A DNA stretch of 64,000 nt from Silene latifolia (taxonomy: Eukaryota > Streptophyta > Magnoliopsida > Caryophyllales > Caryophyllaceae), in contig NC_133536.1 of assembly GCF_048544455.1 (NCBI RefSeq), positions 195,303,325-195,367,324 on the forward strand, given 5' to 3'. Numbering within the stretch: the first letter of the stretch is position 1; each line of letters starts with the position of its first letter. Shown here one piece after another: positions 33,760 to 45,928 of this stretch. The position numbers and the translations under genes were made by a program. The notes under the pieces were generated by a model, which saw only the letters and a program-made list of their open reading frames with translations, searched no databases and was not told the origin of the DNA.

Positions 33760-33875
33760 ATTTTTTTTGAGGGAAAAATGTCAATATATTACTCAAAAGC
33801 CAACATAAAGTCGGAAGCAATTACATCACTAATAGAGTCAGGGTACGAGCAATTACATCACTAATAGAGTCAGTC
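33760..33875 (-). mobile_element. Short A-tailed retroposon insertion with 14-bp target duplication
   Basis: About 116 bp starting with T8 (a tail of A on the minus strand) are flanked by identical TAGCAAGTGTAAAC (33746-33759 and 33876-33889). This is the mark of LINE-enzyme mobilisation, either a 5'-truncated LINE or a SINE. Inside, GCAATTACATCACTAATAGAGTCAG is present twice in tandem. Confidence 0.8.
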
Positions 33876-33889
33876 TAGCAAGTGTAAAC

Positions 33890-34255
33890 TTTTATAAGTG
33901 TAGGGATTAAGTTTTTCATCTACAAGTTAAAAAAATTAAAAGAGAATTTAATACAATTCCTAACGAAAAAGACACTTTGTTGTGTGATTCGTTTTGTCAT
34001 AGATTTCTAACAATATTAACGAGCATTTATATTCTGTTATTAGTTATTATAGTTACTAGTTTATTTACAATTTTATATAATATGATCATTAATTACATCT
34101 GTTTTTTTCTTAATTTTTTGGCAACGGTAAAATCAATTAATTACATTCTCATGACCCTCTTAGCTAGACCGTGAGCACATTTATTTAGAGTTCTAGGAAT
34201 AAAATTACAATTTAAACAGTGGAAAAACGAAAACAAGCTACTGATATCACTTAAC
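33890..34255. other. No gene seen
   Basis: AT-rich DNA. TTTATAAGTGTAGGGATTA at its start matches about 7850. I see no frame with motif support. Confidence 0.5.
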
Positions 34256-34677
34256 ACCCCGAAAAGGAGGTGTTACTTCTGGACCAGACCAGTAACGTCG
34301 GAAAACAAGTTGAAGGCAATCCGTAGAAAGCTCCACATGAAGAAAACCATGTGAATGAGCCCAGTAGATAGTCTCCTGGAGGCCACGAGCTTTAGCTTGA
34401 AGGGCCGATTCATCATAGAATTAAGATCCGCAACGAAAAATACAATTCCCCGTACAATCGTAGACAATCCACCCCGCAGAAGCCGAGAGAGTTTTCAGCA
34501 AGCATCAACCTTAATATGAATAGAGCCACATCTCATATCATTTTCCGCCAGAAAAAAAAGGGCACCCATTTCTGATTCTTTCAGTATGAACCCTATTAAC
34601 TTCTAAAGAAGGACCCAAAAAACAAGAGGCATTAATATTTGGAGTCTCAGAAGCTTGAACGGCCGAGGCAACTGGCT

Positions 34678-34974
34678 TAGGACTTGTTTGGTTGCCCTTC
34701 AAAAACACATGAATTGTAATTCATGGGAAGTGTAAAAATAGCAAGTTGTTTGGTTGCCCCAATTCACATGAATTGGAACTTCCTAGGAACTCTAATTCCT
34801 CCATAATGGAGGAAGTTGCTTACCTAGGCCCCCTAGGTAAGTGGAAGTTCCTATGGAATTGGAGTTCCCACATGCAACCAAACAACTTTTCCAAATTCAC
34901 ATGAAATAGAATAGCATAGTAATTGAATCTTCCTAGGCATTGCAATTTCCCATTGTGAACCAAACGACCCCCTA
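34678..34974. mobile_element. MITE (about 297 bp) inside the LINE remnant
   Basis: The ends AGGACTTGTTTGGTTGC and GAACCAAACGACCCCCT are inverted repeats. The whole unit is a long imperfect palindrome centred on CTTACCTAGGCCCCCTAGGTAAG (about 34810-34840). The GTTTGGTT terminal motif is common in PIF/Harbinger-like and hAT-like MITEs, and the target duplication is too unclear to decide. Confidence 0.75.
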
Positions 34975-35714
34975 GAGTACATATTGAAGATCCCAGAAAC
35001 AAAAAAAGGTATACTTATAAAAATGATTAAGTTCCATCAAACCCAAATATTCCATAGGATTGAAAGAAAGTGAATAATTTTAACATCTGCATCCTCTTGG
35101 CGACTAAAATAATTCAACCGATTCATAACCCAATCTGCAAGGTCCATAGAAGGGAACACAGTAGGATTAATGTCAAGATGCGAACCCACCCATAATAATC
35201 TCTTAACAAGACTACAATACCTAAACAAATGGGAAGTAGTCTCGACAACTCTCGACTCCGAGCCGCATAAAGAACAAAACAGATTAATCTCTATATTCTT
35301 CTTCATGAATTCCGACCCGACCGACCAAGAGTTAGTAAGGATTTGCCAGAGCAGGATCTTCCAAACTTGAGGCCCCAGAATTTTCCAGAGAATTTTTTAC
35401 AAAAACCATCGCTAACAATCCTCACTCTAGAATGGTCAGTACTAGTACTTTTGTTCTTAAAATAGCCTCAAAAGCAATCCCATACCTATTCTTAACAGTA
35501 TACTACCCAGAAGAAGAATGCTTCCAAAAAATAATATCCTCATGAAGTGAAGCCGATAAGGGAATAACAATAATTCTAGACCACCACTCCTCAACGAAAA
35601 TCTCTTTAACAAGCTAAGACCGCATTTAAAGTCCCATAACTAGTAATTAGATTTTTCACACGCAAATTCGTAATCACATTGCTCGTGGAATCAATTAATT
35701 TAGGTTAACATCCG

Positions 35715-37065
35715 TGTAATACTACGGTTTTCTATGTCTATGGGTACTCTATCGAGTGGGGCTTACTCTGTCGAGTAAGTAGTTTTTGACGCAAAACAGT
35801 AGATTGCCTGTAGGGTACTCGATCGAGTAAGTTGGGGACTCGATCGAGTAAGGGCCACTCAATCGAGTAAGTCACTTACTCGATCGAGTAAGTGTGTTTT
35901 ACGGGCTGAGTTTGACGGATTTTGTTAATAATGCGAGATTAATATAAAAGGGTTTGTTATTATTTCTTAAACATCTTTTCAGCGTTCTAAACTTTTCAAG
36001 AGACGATTGGAAGTTACGTTCATTGCATCTCTCGCATTACTGGCAAATCCCTAAGCTAAGTTCGTCGGATCATCTTGTTCTGTACACCGTCGTGATCGTG
36101 TCATGGGTAAGTTCCTTGTATAATTTATGTAGTGTTTTGTTGAGTTTCTTTAAAGCCCTAATTGGGTAATTATGGGGGTTTTGGGTGATTTGCATGGCAT
36201 TGGTAGTAATTCTATGTATACCTGTTATAGGAGGAGGATTCGTAGAGGAGACTTTCTGATTAGCTGCTAGATTGTCTGTGGTGTTTGCATTCCAGGTAGG
36301 GTTTTCCTACTCAGTATTGGTTACATAGCATTGTTGGTGATTGTTGTTGTTATTGTTAATTCTTTATCGTATTGGCATTGGTTTTAGAAATTGTTGTTTG
36401 TATAAGGTGATTGTTGTATAACTGTCTGTGATCTTCGGGGTGCATCCCTGGCTGAGTGGAGTCACTTGCGGGAGTGACTTCACGCCCTTGATTCGCCTTC
36501 TGTGGAACCCGCCACAGAACGGATGTGCACATTAATGAACATGGATTTATCGCTCGAAGGAGATGAGCGGGGCTTAGGTGGGAACGGCTGCGGTCCTCCA
36601 CTTGCGGCTAGGAGTACTTGTTGCGATGGGTACTCTGGCAGTGTGTAGTCATGTGTGTGGAGATGAGATGGAGTTTGGAGATTGTTTGATTGCCGTATCG
36701 TTTTTGTTGCAGCTGTTGTTTTATGTAATCAGTACTGACCTCATTAATTGTTTTAAAAACTCTGGTGATCCATTCGGAGATGGTGAGCAGTTGTTGAGCA
36801 GGTATGATAGCTTACGCGAGGGATAGCTGGGATGGAGTCATCACGTGGTCTAGAGTCTTCCGCTATGTCTTGAACTAGTTGCTTTTGGTTGTTTGGATTT
36901 GAGAACCTTTGCATTTCTTTTAGGGTTATTTAACCAGAATAATCCATCCTATGTCCCTCCTTCTCATTTTAATCCATCCTATGTTTTAACCCATATTAAT
37001 ATGAACTATGCACTCATTTATCTCATAATGCACCAGATAACCCACTACTTCTTTTTCAGGTCACC

Positions 37066-37097
<32 letters not shown>

Positions 37098-38444
37098 ACT
37101 AAAATCGTCACCATAATTAAAACAGTATTTAACCTTTTAACCCTTCATCCCCTTCATTTACATCACCAATCACCAAACATCAATAACCATTAACCACCTT
37201 AAAGCCTCACCTCACCGGTCCATCACTGAACCGCACCACCAACGAACAACCCTACCCCTTCTCTGAAGTCCCATCCCGACGCACCAATTCACCGATCCAC
37301 ACTGCCCTGCCACCGCCAAATCTATACGCCCCACCCCACCACCAGCACCGCTACCACATTCCACGGCGCTACCTTTTTCGAAGCCTCTTTCCTCCACCAT
37401 TCGAGATGTGAGTGTTATCCGTGGTCGTCAACTTCTCACGAAGTATGATAGAGCAGATGATCCAATATATGGGATGTTGGGGGCGGGATGGCGGAGGAGA
37501 GATAAAGGATGATGTCGGTTACTGATATACCTCGGAGATGCTTGTCAGCTAGAAAATTGTGGAATTTTGGTGCAATTTTTGATGCTGTTATATTGTTTGG
37601 TTTTGTTTAATCTAGTTGTATGAATTGTAAATTTTAGTTTGGGCAATTCGATGCTTATAAGTTGGAAAAAAATCAGGGTTTTCGAGTGAATATTGATATA
37701 TAATTGATCCTCTAATTTGGTTTTTTTCTATTAATTGTGTAAGGTGGTGTAAACTGTTTTCAATTGGATTTTTCTGTGAATTTACTTGCTCACATATTAA
37801 TTAGACTAGTTGAGTATGAGCAGATTGGCTCGAGGAGGTCTCCGGTACATTGGTATACGCCGGAGATGATGGGTGAGTAGTTGGTGGGCCAGTTGAGGGT
37901 GAGTTTGGAAAAGAGCGAAAAGAGCGATTTGGTCGCTGCGTTGACCAGGGAGGCGAGGAGCGAGTTGAGAGCAGAAGGTTTGAGCTAAAAAAAATGGTGG
38001 AGCTCAGTGAAGAAGTTTTCATTTGGGTGATTAGTGAAAAGTTGAAGATCTGGAATGAAGAAGATGAATTAGCAGCTTAGTTTAGTGAAGAACAAAAAAA
38101 ATAAAAGGCCCACAAACTTATGACCTGAAGTCTTACCGGCTGTAACAAGTAAAAATCAGGCTAAGTTCAATGAAAGATAAATGATTGCATAGTTCGGATT
38201 AATATGGGTTAAAATATAGGATGGATTAAAATGAGAAGGAGTAGCATAGGATAGATTATTCCTATTAAATAACCCTTTCTTTTATCAGTTTTGGTTTGTT
38301 TTGTATCTATCACTTAAACTTTATTACTATTTAAGTACGTTTCGTTATTGTCCATTTGATTATCATTGCCTCGGATAACCGAGATGATGATATTCTCATA
38401 CCTTATGTGGTCCTGGTAAGACACTTGAAGTATGGAAGTGTTAT
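35715..38444 (+). mobile_element. Solo LTR D of the Tekay-like group, interrupted by a MULE
   Basis: Begins TGTAATACTACGG and ends GTATGGAAGTGTTAT (family end ...GTGTTACA, slightly altered), flanked by ATCCG (35710-35714 and 38445-38449). No interior or second LTR is present, so it is a solo LTR left by recombination. Without the MULE it is about 1.37 kb. Palindromes start at 35745, 35764, 35816, 35837, 35856 and 35877. The hairpin block is at about 36430-36573 and the CCTCGGATAACCGAG box at about 38370. Confidence 0.88.
36923..38275. mobile_element. Mutator-like non-autonomous element (1353 bp)
   Basis: Terminal inverted repeats of about 100 bp (GGGTTATTTAA...AATCCATCCTATG and its reverse complement) and a perfect 9-bp target duplication TTTCTTTTA (36914-36922, 38276-38284) are diagnostic of the Mutator superfamily. 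No transposase is present. The interior holds an A27 run (about 37070), a CCA-rich part and a GA-rich part (37800-38030) that could be captured gene DNA. The small minus-strand frames there show no domain I recognise. Confidence 0.92.
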
Positions 38445-38690
38445 ATCCGGCCTATCCCCACCAACCCAGTCATAAGATACCATATTTCCAACCAAAATTC
38501 TTACGTAGAAGATTTAGACCATGAATAACACTCCTGCAACCCCTAGACCAACTAGTGCCCTTATACTCCCAAGAGCCACCCATCCACATATTCTCCTTAA
38601 AAATTTTCCTCCCAAAGACCTGACAGAAAATGGAGTTATCAAATACTAATATGGAAACACAAATTCTCATTATAGGCGGGCACTATCCGT

Positions 38691-40119
38691 CTATACGTAT
38701 AGACGGATACCATTTTCCCTCACAAAATATCCATTTACCATAAAGTGGGAAGCACATGGGGATGCCCCACCTTGTCCCCCTACCCATTTTATTAGAGATT
38801 TTTACCCGTCTGTTCGCCCCACCCATCTATACCAAGACCTATTGATATGGAAATTGTGACATATACTGCAACCGTGCAATCCAACGTGCCGTATTTACAA
38901 CCCCTAGATGCATAATTGATTGAGTTTGATACCAAATTAAAATCGATTCCATTTAATCTATCAAAATCCAATGATTTAAAACCCCTTTTCAAACTGATAT
39001 TATAAAACAAAGTTACAACCTTAATTTGTTAAAAGCATTCTTACCCAAGAACCAAGTATCATTTTCCAAAGTTCTTTACATCATTTATTTGTTGCATCAC
39101 TAAGCCGAAAACGGTGTACACAACTAGATTTGGATTTGTTTGTTGTAGCATTATATTCTAACTCAAAAGAGGCATAAGGCAAGGCAAATCCCTCTGATTT
39201 TTTTAAATTACTATTCATTTTTGTTACAACTAAGAATTATAGTTAATCATTTATTTTCCTAAACTACCCTTTTTTACTAATTAGTTTGAAATTCAAATTT
39301 TGAGAGAAGGAAAATAATATACCCATGTAATTTCCGATACACTAAAACTTTGGAGAGACCACTTTTGTCGTACCCCTTTATGTACTTTTCGTACCCCTTT
39401 TATTATTGTTTGTGACTCAAAATGTCTTTTTTATTTGGTACATATTTTCATAATAATCGTACCTATTTTATCATATATTGTAATCATTTTTATCAGTACC
39501 TCTATCTATGGCATACGTACCTATTTCATTACTTTTTGTACCATTTTTCTATCAATTTGTATTTGATCTCTCAATAAGTTTATTGAGAGACCGTCTTTTA
39601 GAAGACCTACTCCGACCGATAATAACTCCGGTAGGACTCGATTTGAAAATCATCCGGTGACGGCATCTCATCTTCCAAAATGAAATATATGGTTTAAAAT
39701 ATTATAGTAAAATATATTTCATATTAAGTACTTACAAATTAGAACAACGTTATGCCCAATATTTGTATCAAACAACCAAAATGTTAAGCCCACAATTAAG
39801 AATAACCAATCATGTTAGACCCAATTTATTGGTCAGAGTAAGTTAAGTGGAAAAATTCCTATCTTCGCTTATTCTCCTAGCCTACAACCATCTACTAGAA
39901 CAGTATCAAAAAGTTGAAAGCTTAGACTTGAAACTTGAAATATCACAGAATTACGACTACAACAAAAGAATCGACTTGAAACTCGACCTTGATCTACATT
40001 GGAATACTACGAGAAACTTGAAATAAAAAAAAAATTACGCCCCTTGTATCTTATCTCACAAATATCCCAAAATTTAGTCCTAAACACTACATCAAATAGT
40101 GAACACTTTCAATAATTTA
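38691..40119. other. No gene; palindromic and AT-rich DNA
   Basis: A perfect palindrome TATCCGTCTATACGTATAGACGGATA lies near 38698-38723 and may be a MITE footprint. Around 39340-39610 a stretch with repeated GTACCTATTT ends in GAGAGACCGTCTTTTAGAAGACC, a motif that recurs loosely near 56175. No coding frame is supported. Confidence 0.5.
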
Positions 40120-40245
40120 AAGTCAGAGGAATAAACTATGTTGGTCGACAATATTCAGAGCGGATACCATCACCTTCATAAAATCGCCATATTTTGTCAC
40201 ATTTGGTGTCATATACACCCATATCATGTTCACCAAGCTAAAGAT
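40120..40245 (-). pseudogene. DUF295 C-terminal relic
   Basis: The minus strand reads EHDMGVYDTKCDKIWRFYEG, then a short stretch and FIPLTL after one stop. This is the last 40 or so residues of the F-box/DUF295 genes to the right, closest to the partial gene at 62946. Nothing of the propeller body is present. Upstream DNA (40371-40500) resembles the leader at 49843-49930, so this may be a gene that lost its centre. Confidence 0.75.
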
Positions 40246-40604
40246 AAAAATTTACTGCAATGATCAATTGAGTTAGTTGGCAATTGCACGTTTATAATTT
40301 TCATCATTTTGCTAAAGTTTTGAGTATTTTGTTAAAGGAGGAGTACATATGTTAAATTAAAAGCATAGTAAGAAAGGAGAGGGAAAAGAACTGAATAAGA
40401 GAAAGAGCAAACCTAAAGTAATACGGTTCGGTAATAAGTTGATTGTTGTTGTCTTGCGTTTACATTTAGGGTGTGAGTTAAAGTTATATCTTCCTTAACT
40501 CCAGAGATTTAAGGACAATTTCTCCCAAAACGGTTAATTTAATAATTACGGAGTAGTTGTTACTACTTAAATAACATACTTTTTTATTTCAAAAGTTACA
40601 TAAT

Positions 40605-41813
40605 TTAAAGTTGAGGAATAAACAAAGTCGGTGGTCGGTGGGCAGATGGAGGAGCGCGTATCATCACCATCGTAAAATTTGTACTCCGTATATGTCACAT
40701 GTCTTCATGTCGAAAACACCCATGTCATGTCCACCAAACTCTTTTGGCAAGTGCCAAAACTCATTTTCATCATCGGTAAAATATATACAACTTTCTTGCA
40801 AATATTTACCCGATGAAAGACACATAGAAGAATGAGAGCCTAATAACAATGTCACACCAGGTAATTCGATCTTCTATTTCTTCCCAAAGCCTGTTGGTAG
40901 GGTTGAGTTTGTATACCTCACAACAATAGGTATGATAAACAATGTCATAATCATAATCTTTCTCCTTATCATCAAGCACCTCCTCCTTGTATCGTATCAC
41001 CATGATGAGTTCACTACCGGATTGAACAAGATATTCTTTGTTGAACGCGTAGTTCAACTCCTTTCCTAAAATATGAGGTTGTCTTGGTGAATAATCCATT
41101 TGTTTCATGAACTCCATATTGAAAAATTCCTTGGCATTCCAATACACAAGTCTTCCATCATGGTACAAACCAAATACATGATCATCCATCGCCACCACAT
41201 CAACCATAGAATAATCTTCTTTATTGATCGGTATGAATGTCCATGATTGATCTCCGGGTCGAGCTACGGCTACACATTTAGACACACAAAATACCACAAT
41301 AACAAACTCATGACGACAACTTTGAGACGCTTGGAGCACAACAATCTTTGTTACAAAATCTTTCAAACACCAACTAATGTAATCATCTCTTGTGAAGTTG
41401 TATATAGGTTTACAACCATCTAGGCTTGGGACGTTTTCCAAAGATGGGAAAGGAATATGAGCCTTGGAGATTGGATTAAACAATTCAACATTTAGACGAC
41501 TGTCAATCATCGCAACCCAACCATAAGCTGAACCCCAACACCTTCTTTCAAATGTCTCTGGGAGAGTCAACTGGTAACACTTATCATCCTTAAGATTGAA
41601 GATCTTACGAAGACAATTTGGATTTTCTTTACTGTTTTCGGCTAGTAAAAGCCATGGCGTTGGTATAGCCCTCCAGTCGTTCTTTATTGAGGACGCAACA
41701 CGATATCATTGATATAACCCCAAAGAAAAATAAATAAAATCTTCACAAGTTTCCAATTTCATTGATATAACCCCAAGAAGATCAAGAGGCATCGTAGACC
41801 AATCTCTAGCCAT
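40605..41813 (-). pseudogene. F-box/DUF295 (KIB1-4, SKIP23-like) pseudogene 1
   Basis: ATG at 41813 starts MARDWSTMPLDLLG, the F-box. At about 41710-41730 the expected VCRWWNH codons are replaced by a copy of a neighbouring stretch (TTGGGGTTATATCAATGA), which adds a stop. The propeller domain then runs in frame (PETFERRCWGSAYGWVAMID, DHVFGLYHDGRLVYWNAKEF). A 4-bp insertion near 40875 shifts the frame before the terminal motif CIYFTDDENEFW...GGHDMGVF, and one or two more indels follow to the end. Intact relatives are F-box adaptors of SCF ubiquitin ligases. The 5' part resembles the gene at 57293, and the middle and 3' parts resemble the gene at 60463, so it is a mosaic. A protein from an internal ATG would lack the F-box. 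Confidence 0.9.
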
Positions 41814-42083
41814 CTGCTAACAAAAGTAAACAGGATTTATTTTTATACAAGTATATATTATACTAGAAGTAGACAATTAAGTTGATCCACTATGAATATG
41901 GAAAGTAGACACAAGGGTGCAATGGAACTAATACAATTGTACGGAATACGGAGAACGCAAAAGGGAAAGGGAGTACTAAAAGTTTTGTTGATAATGATAC
42001 ATCCATCGCAAAATGTATCAGGTAAAGCCGATTATTAACAAACACAAAAAAGATCGAGACAGTAATAGGTTACTTTAGCAAAC
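41814..42083 (-). other. 5'UTR intron of pseudogene 1
   Basis: The minus strand shows CTTCAG|GTTTGC (donor, about 42083) and TTTTGTTAGCAG|ATG (acceptor directly before the start codon). The same layout occurs at the two intact genes. Confidence 0.65.
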
Positions 42084-42848
42084 CTGAAGATGTTGTTGAA
42101 GAAGCTCTTCTAAAGTATAGGCAATCGAGTTGTATGTTTAACAAAGTTTTTCGTGTTTTTATTTTATTTGTTATTAGTAATACTATAATATGTAGTTTTT
42201 GTTAGACAGTAATAGGTTAGGATACCTGATTTCCTTGTTTGTTTAGGGATAGAGATTTAGAAAATATGCGGAATTAAAATTTATGAACAAAATTTGGAAG
42301 TTGAACACCTTACCAAGGTATGTGTGTTATTGCCTAAATAAAACAGCATAAAACGCTGCTAAACAAGGTCGGTTAGTCGTCACCAAGTGTTGAATCGAAC
42401 CATACTACCAGTTCTGCCAACCGAAACAATTATAACAAAAATAACACATCAAAACAACATTACTTACCCGTAATTACATAGGCCGAAACGACATCCTTAA
42501 AATTGCTTAAAATCATAATTACCACTTTTATGCTCTTCCAAGTAATGAAGAATGTCTAACCTTAGCTTGTCGACAGTAACATTGATAGAAGATAGAAGCG
42601 CCATAACCGACTGCTTCATCTCGAAATATAAAACTCAACTGAAATTTAGCCTAGATTAATAAAAACTAAAACTTGATAAACAAAGTAAGTTGGACGACAC
42701 TTGACCTTAATCAATTATTCATAATGTTAGGAAACTAAATAATTGTTGCTTAAAGCGATACAAAATTCGCATTATATAGAAAATAGGTGGAATCATATTG
42801 AATCTGGTGACGAAATGTAACTCGTATGTGACTAAGTGTATATATGAT
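42084..42848. other. Upstream DNA of pseudogene 1, no gene
   Basis: 42084-42300 matches the region upstream of the gene at 57293 (58767-59060), including TATAATATGTAGTTTTTGTTAGA, which probably holds the promoter. 42300-42720 has no recognisable feature. The last part is the 3' flank of the next pseudogene. Confidence 0.55.
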
Positions 42849-44043
42849 TTAAAATTGAGGAATAAAGCAGGTAGGTGGGCAAAATGAGGAACGTGTATCA
42901 TCGCCTTCATAGAATCGCATTAAATTTTCCGCTATGAAGTCACATACACCCATATCATGTCCGCCAAACTTTATTGCCAACGTCCAAAAGTCATTTGCAT
43001 CATCGGTAAAATATATAGAGGAGGTTTGCAAACATTTGGCATGTGCTACGGAAACAGACATAGAAGAGTTATGGCCCACAAATAATGAGACATCACCTAA
43101 ATCTTCGACGACAACCTCCCAATTTTTGTCCATATGATTAAGTTTGAAAACTTCAAAGTCAATTGTTCGGTAAGCAATGTCATAATCGCAATCAGTACCA
43201 TCCGCATTAACCACCTCTTCAATGAATCGTAACACCATGAGAAGATCGATATCTAATTGTATCAAATATGCTTTTATGTGGCTTGCGTCCAAAGCATTGA
43301 AAGTTTCATGATCACCCGGCAAATACTCGATTGGTTTAACGGGCTCAAACCCAAAGAATTCCTTAATCTCCCAATATGCAATTGCTGCTTTACCGTATAA
43401 CACATATACATGATTATCCATGGCCACAACATCATAAATAACAACACTTGCTGCTTCCTTTATCAATACTGATGTCCAGGATGGATCTCCATGCTTAGCA
43501 AAAGCTAGGCGTTTGTCGAAATCATAAATTATCATAATAACAAACTCCTGATGACCATTTTTAAACACTTTGAGAACAATTAGCTTTATCAAAATACGTC
43601 TCAAACACCAATGATAATAATCTTCTTCTTCATCGTTACATTCCGGGGTATGGGAGAGTTTCCAAAGATGGGAAACTAATAGTCGCCTTGGTGATTGGAT
43701 TAAATAATTGAACGGTGAGGTCAAGTTTAGCCATTGCAACCCAACCATAAGGCGATCCCCAGCACCTTCCTCCAAACGTTTCTGGAAGATTCCAACTGTA
43801 ACACTTATTTTCATTGTCAATATTCAACATCTTTCGAACGCAATCAGGATTATCTTTAGTGTTTTCAGCAAGTAAAAGCCATGGTATTGCTGGTTTAGCC
43901 CTCCATAGGTGCTTTATTGAGGACGAAGCACGATTCCAAGACCAACACACAAGGGAAAAATAAATAAAATCTTCAAAAGATTCCAACTTGAATGCAATGG
44001 CAGTAAGAAGGTCAAAAGGCAATGTAGACCAGTTTGGAGCCAT
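42849..44043 (-). pseudogene. F-box/DUF295 pseudogene 2 (single frameshift)
   Basis: ATG at 44043 starts MAPNWSTLPFDLLTAIAFKL (F-box), followed by IPWLLLAENTKDNPDCVRKM and the start of the propeller domain up to about 43640. One frameshift just after SFPSLETL separates this from a second frame that covers the rest: WCLRRILIKLIVLKV, YDVVAMDNHVYVLYGKAA, the terminal SIYFTDDANDFW...GGHDMGVCD and FIPQF. Everything else looks sound, so it died recently or the shift may be a sequencing error. Element E sits 20 bp upstream of the ATG and would separate the gene from its promoter. Confidence 0.88.
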
Positions 44044-44063
44044 ATCTATTAGCAGCAGCAGCA

Positions 44064-45079
44064 TGTCACGTCCTTACTTCTTGGAAGTATGAATAGGGCG
44101 TGTGCCACTCGTGCCAAGCCAACAATCTTGGCCCAAGTCAGGCAAACTCCAACGAACAAGTATATCATTTGGAATATTGGTAGGAAATAATAATACCAGT
44201 ACAACATTGTTGTGCGGAATAAGTACAAGTATTAAATATATAAAAGGAGATAATGTACGAATAATTCTTACACGATTATATTGCGAGTATATCTCTTGAA
44301 TATTACAAGATTACAAGAATATATGAGAGTGTGTAAATAGAAGTTGAATACAAGGTTTTGAATGAATAAAAATGAGGCCTAATGCCTTTCTATTTATAGG
44401 CCTAGGATTTGTGATGGTTGGTGTGAAGGGGTGCCTCCTTCATGCCTCTTGGGAAAAGGTGTAAATAAGGGGAGATGAATCTCCTTGTTCCTCTTCAAAT
44501 ATAATGTCCAAAAGAGATGTATGGAACGAAGGGGTGCGACCTTCGTTCCTCTTGATGTTGGCGGCAAAGGTGAACTATCACGTCCCTTGAGAATGTGGCG
44601 CCAAAGATGAACCATTGCATCCCTTGGAGTGTGGCGCCAAAATGGTGGGTGAGAGGGGATGTTTTTGTATGTGAGAGAGGGAAAGGATAAGGATGACAAG
44701 GGGGATGTATATGCTTCTCTCTCACAAGGGAATATTCCTTAGGGATAAGGATATGGATAAGGATGAAGGTAGGGGATGTATTTGGACAAGGGGCTTGGTA
44801 CATGGCCCTTGGTCGCATCTCTTGGCATACTCGCACCTCTTCGGCATATATGGACTTGTGGACTTCATAGTAGCTTGTCCAGCTAACCTCAACTAAGAGT
44901 GAGCTGCCCCGACTAGGAGTGAGCTGAGTACACTTGAGTGAGCTTGTCGTGAGCTGGAGTGAACTATTGTTGAGCTGCCCGGAGTTAGTGTAGGCTTTGA
45001 AAATGCGTGTATGCTTCATGTGAGCTTCCTTATGCATCGTTGGCGTGTCACGGGAGTTCGAAAAAAACGAACTGTGACA
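44064..45079 (-). repeat. Element E LTR, left copy (3' LTR)
   Basis: Contains multiple GAGCTG/GAGCTT units (44890-44990) and ends with the small inverted repeat GTTCGAAAAAAACGAAC. Confidence 0.95.
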
Positions 45080-45928
45080 TTCTCCCCCACTTGAATGGTT
45101 GACGCCCTCGTCAATCACACTATTTCGACGTGACCATGTCCGTTGATAGGAATTACTTCGGCTTCTCATGATCACGCCCTTGCGGAATGTTATTGTTTGC
45201 TTGAGGTCGGCCTTTGGACACCTCCTCTTGATTTTCTTTTTGATGGGCCAAAGGTTTACCTCCGTTTCCTTCTTTTTGGGTCTTCCTTTTTTCTTAACTT
45301 GCGCTATGCCCAATAGATCTTCAACTGGACGGGTCTCTCGTCGTGATAGGTCGGCAAGAGATCCGTGTTTCATAACTTCCGTGCAAATCATAATGTCGAA
45401 TTTCTCTTCTTCGACGAATGCGGTGAGTCGGTCATGGGTCGCTGTCCATGGCTTTATTGACTCATATGCCATAATGCATGTGAGATGCTTGTAGTATTTC
45501 CTTGATCTTGTCTCCACGAAAGTATCATCATGTGGGGCTTCGTTGTCTTCAACGTTGTCGGCCCCGTAATCTTCTTCACTTGTGCTTGGTGAATTGTCGG
45601 CATTCGATTGCTCATGTTCGCAATCTTGACTGAGTATCTCGTCCTTTGGAGGACAATCCATCTTAGGGTTCTTGCGTAAGAAATGTTCTCCCTTGTGTGT
45701 TGTATTCACACGAGGTTGCCTCTTTCTCAGACCCATGGTTGCTTGTAGCGTGTTCAAATTACGAACATTATCCTTTGGTGCCTTGCACGACACGAGAGGG
45801 ACTCGTATGTTGCCTTTAATGATCATGGTTTGATCTCCCTCAAAAGTGACTGGCGCAAGGGCATGGATAATTTTTAAACCTAGGATACAAGCATGGTCAT
45901 CCATAGTCACCACGATAAACTCCGTTTT

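Larger units (their letters stand above)
34256..38690 (-). pseudogene. LINE retrotransposon remnant (RT tail, zf-RVT, RNase H), split
   Basis: Minus-strand pieces follow the order of a plant L1-type ORF2. The RT C-terminal side (SWEYKGTSWSRGCRSVIHGL, 38470-38670) comes first. The zinc-binding RVT domain follows (SLCGSESRVVETTSHLFRYC with the Cys/Cys/His/Cys pattern, 35037-35306). The RNase H-like tail is near 34273-34467 (FFVADLNSMMNRPFKLKLVASR). Stops and frameshifts are frequent. Solo LTR D (35715-38444) and a MITE (34678-34974) interrupt it. The family nicks and copies itself at chromosomal sites; this copy is a dead 3' portion. Confidence 0.8.

Noticed and set aside
35170-35370. Plus-strand 66-codon frame
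   Set aside because: Opposite-strand shadow of the LINE zf-RVT region.
38698-38723. Operator-like perfect palindrome as a regulatory site
   Set aside because: It is isolated in transposon debris without a nearby gene; a MITE footprint is more likely.
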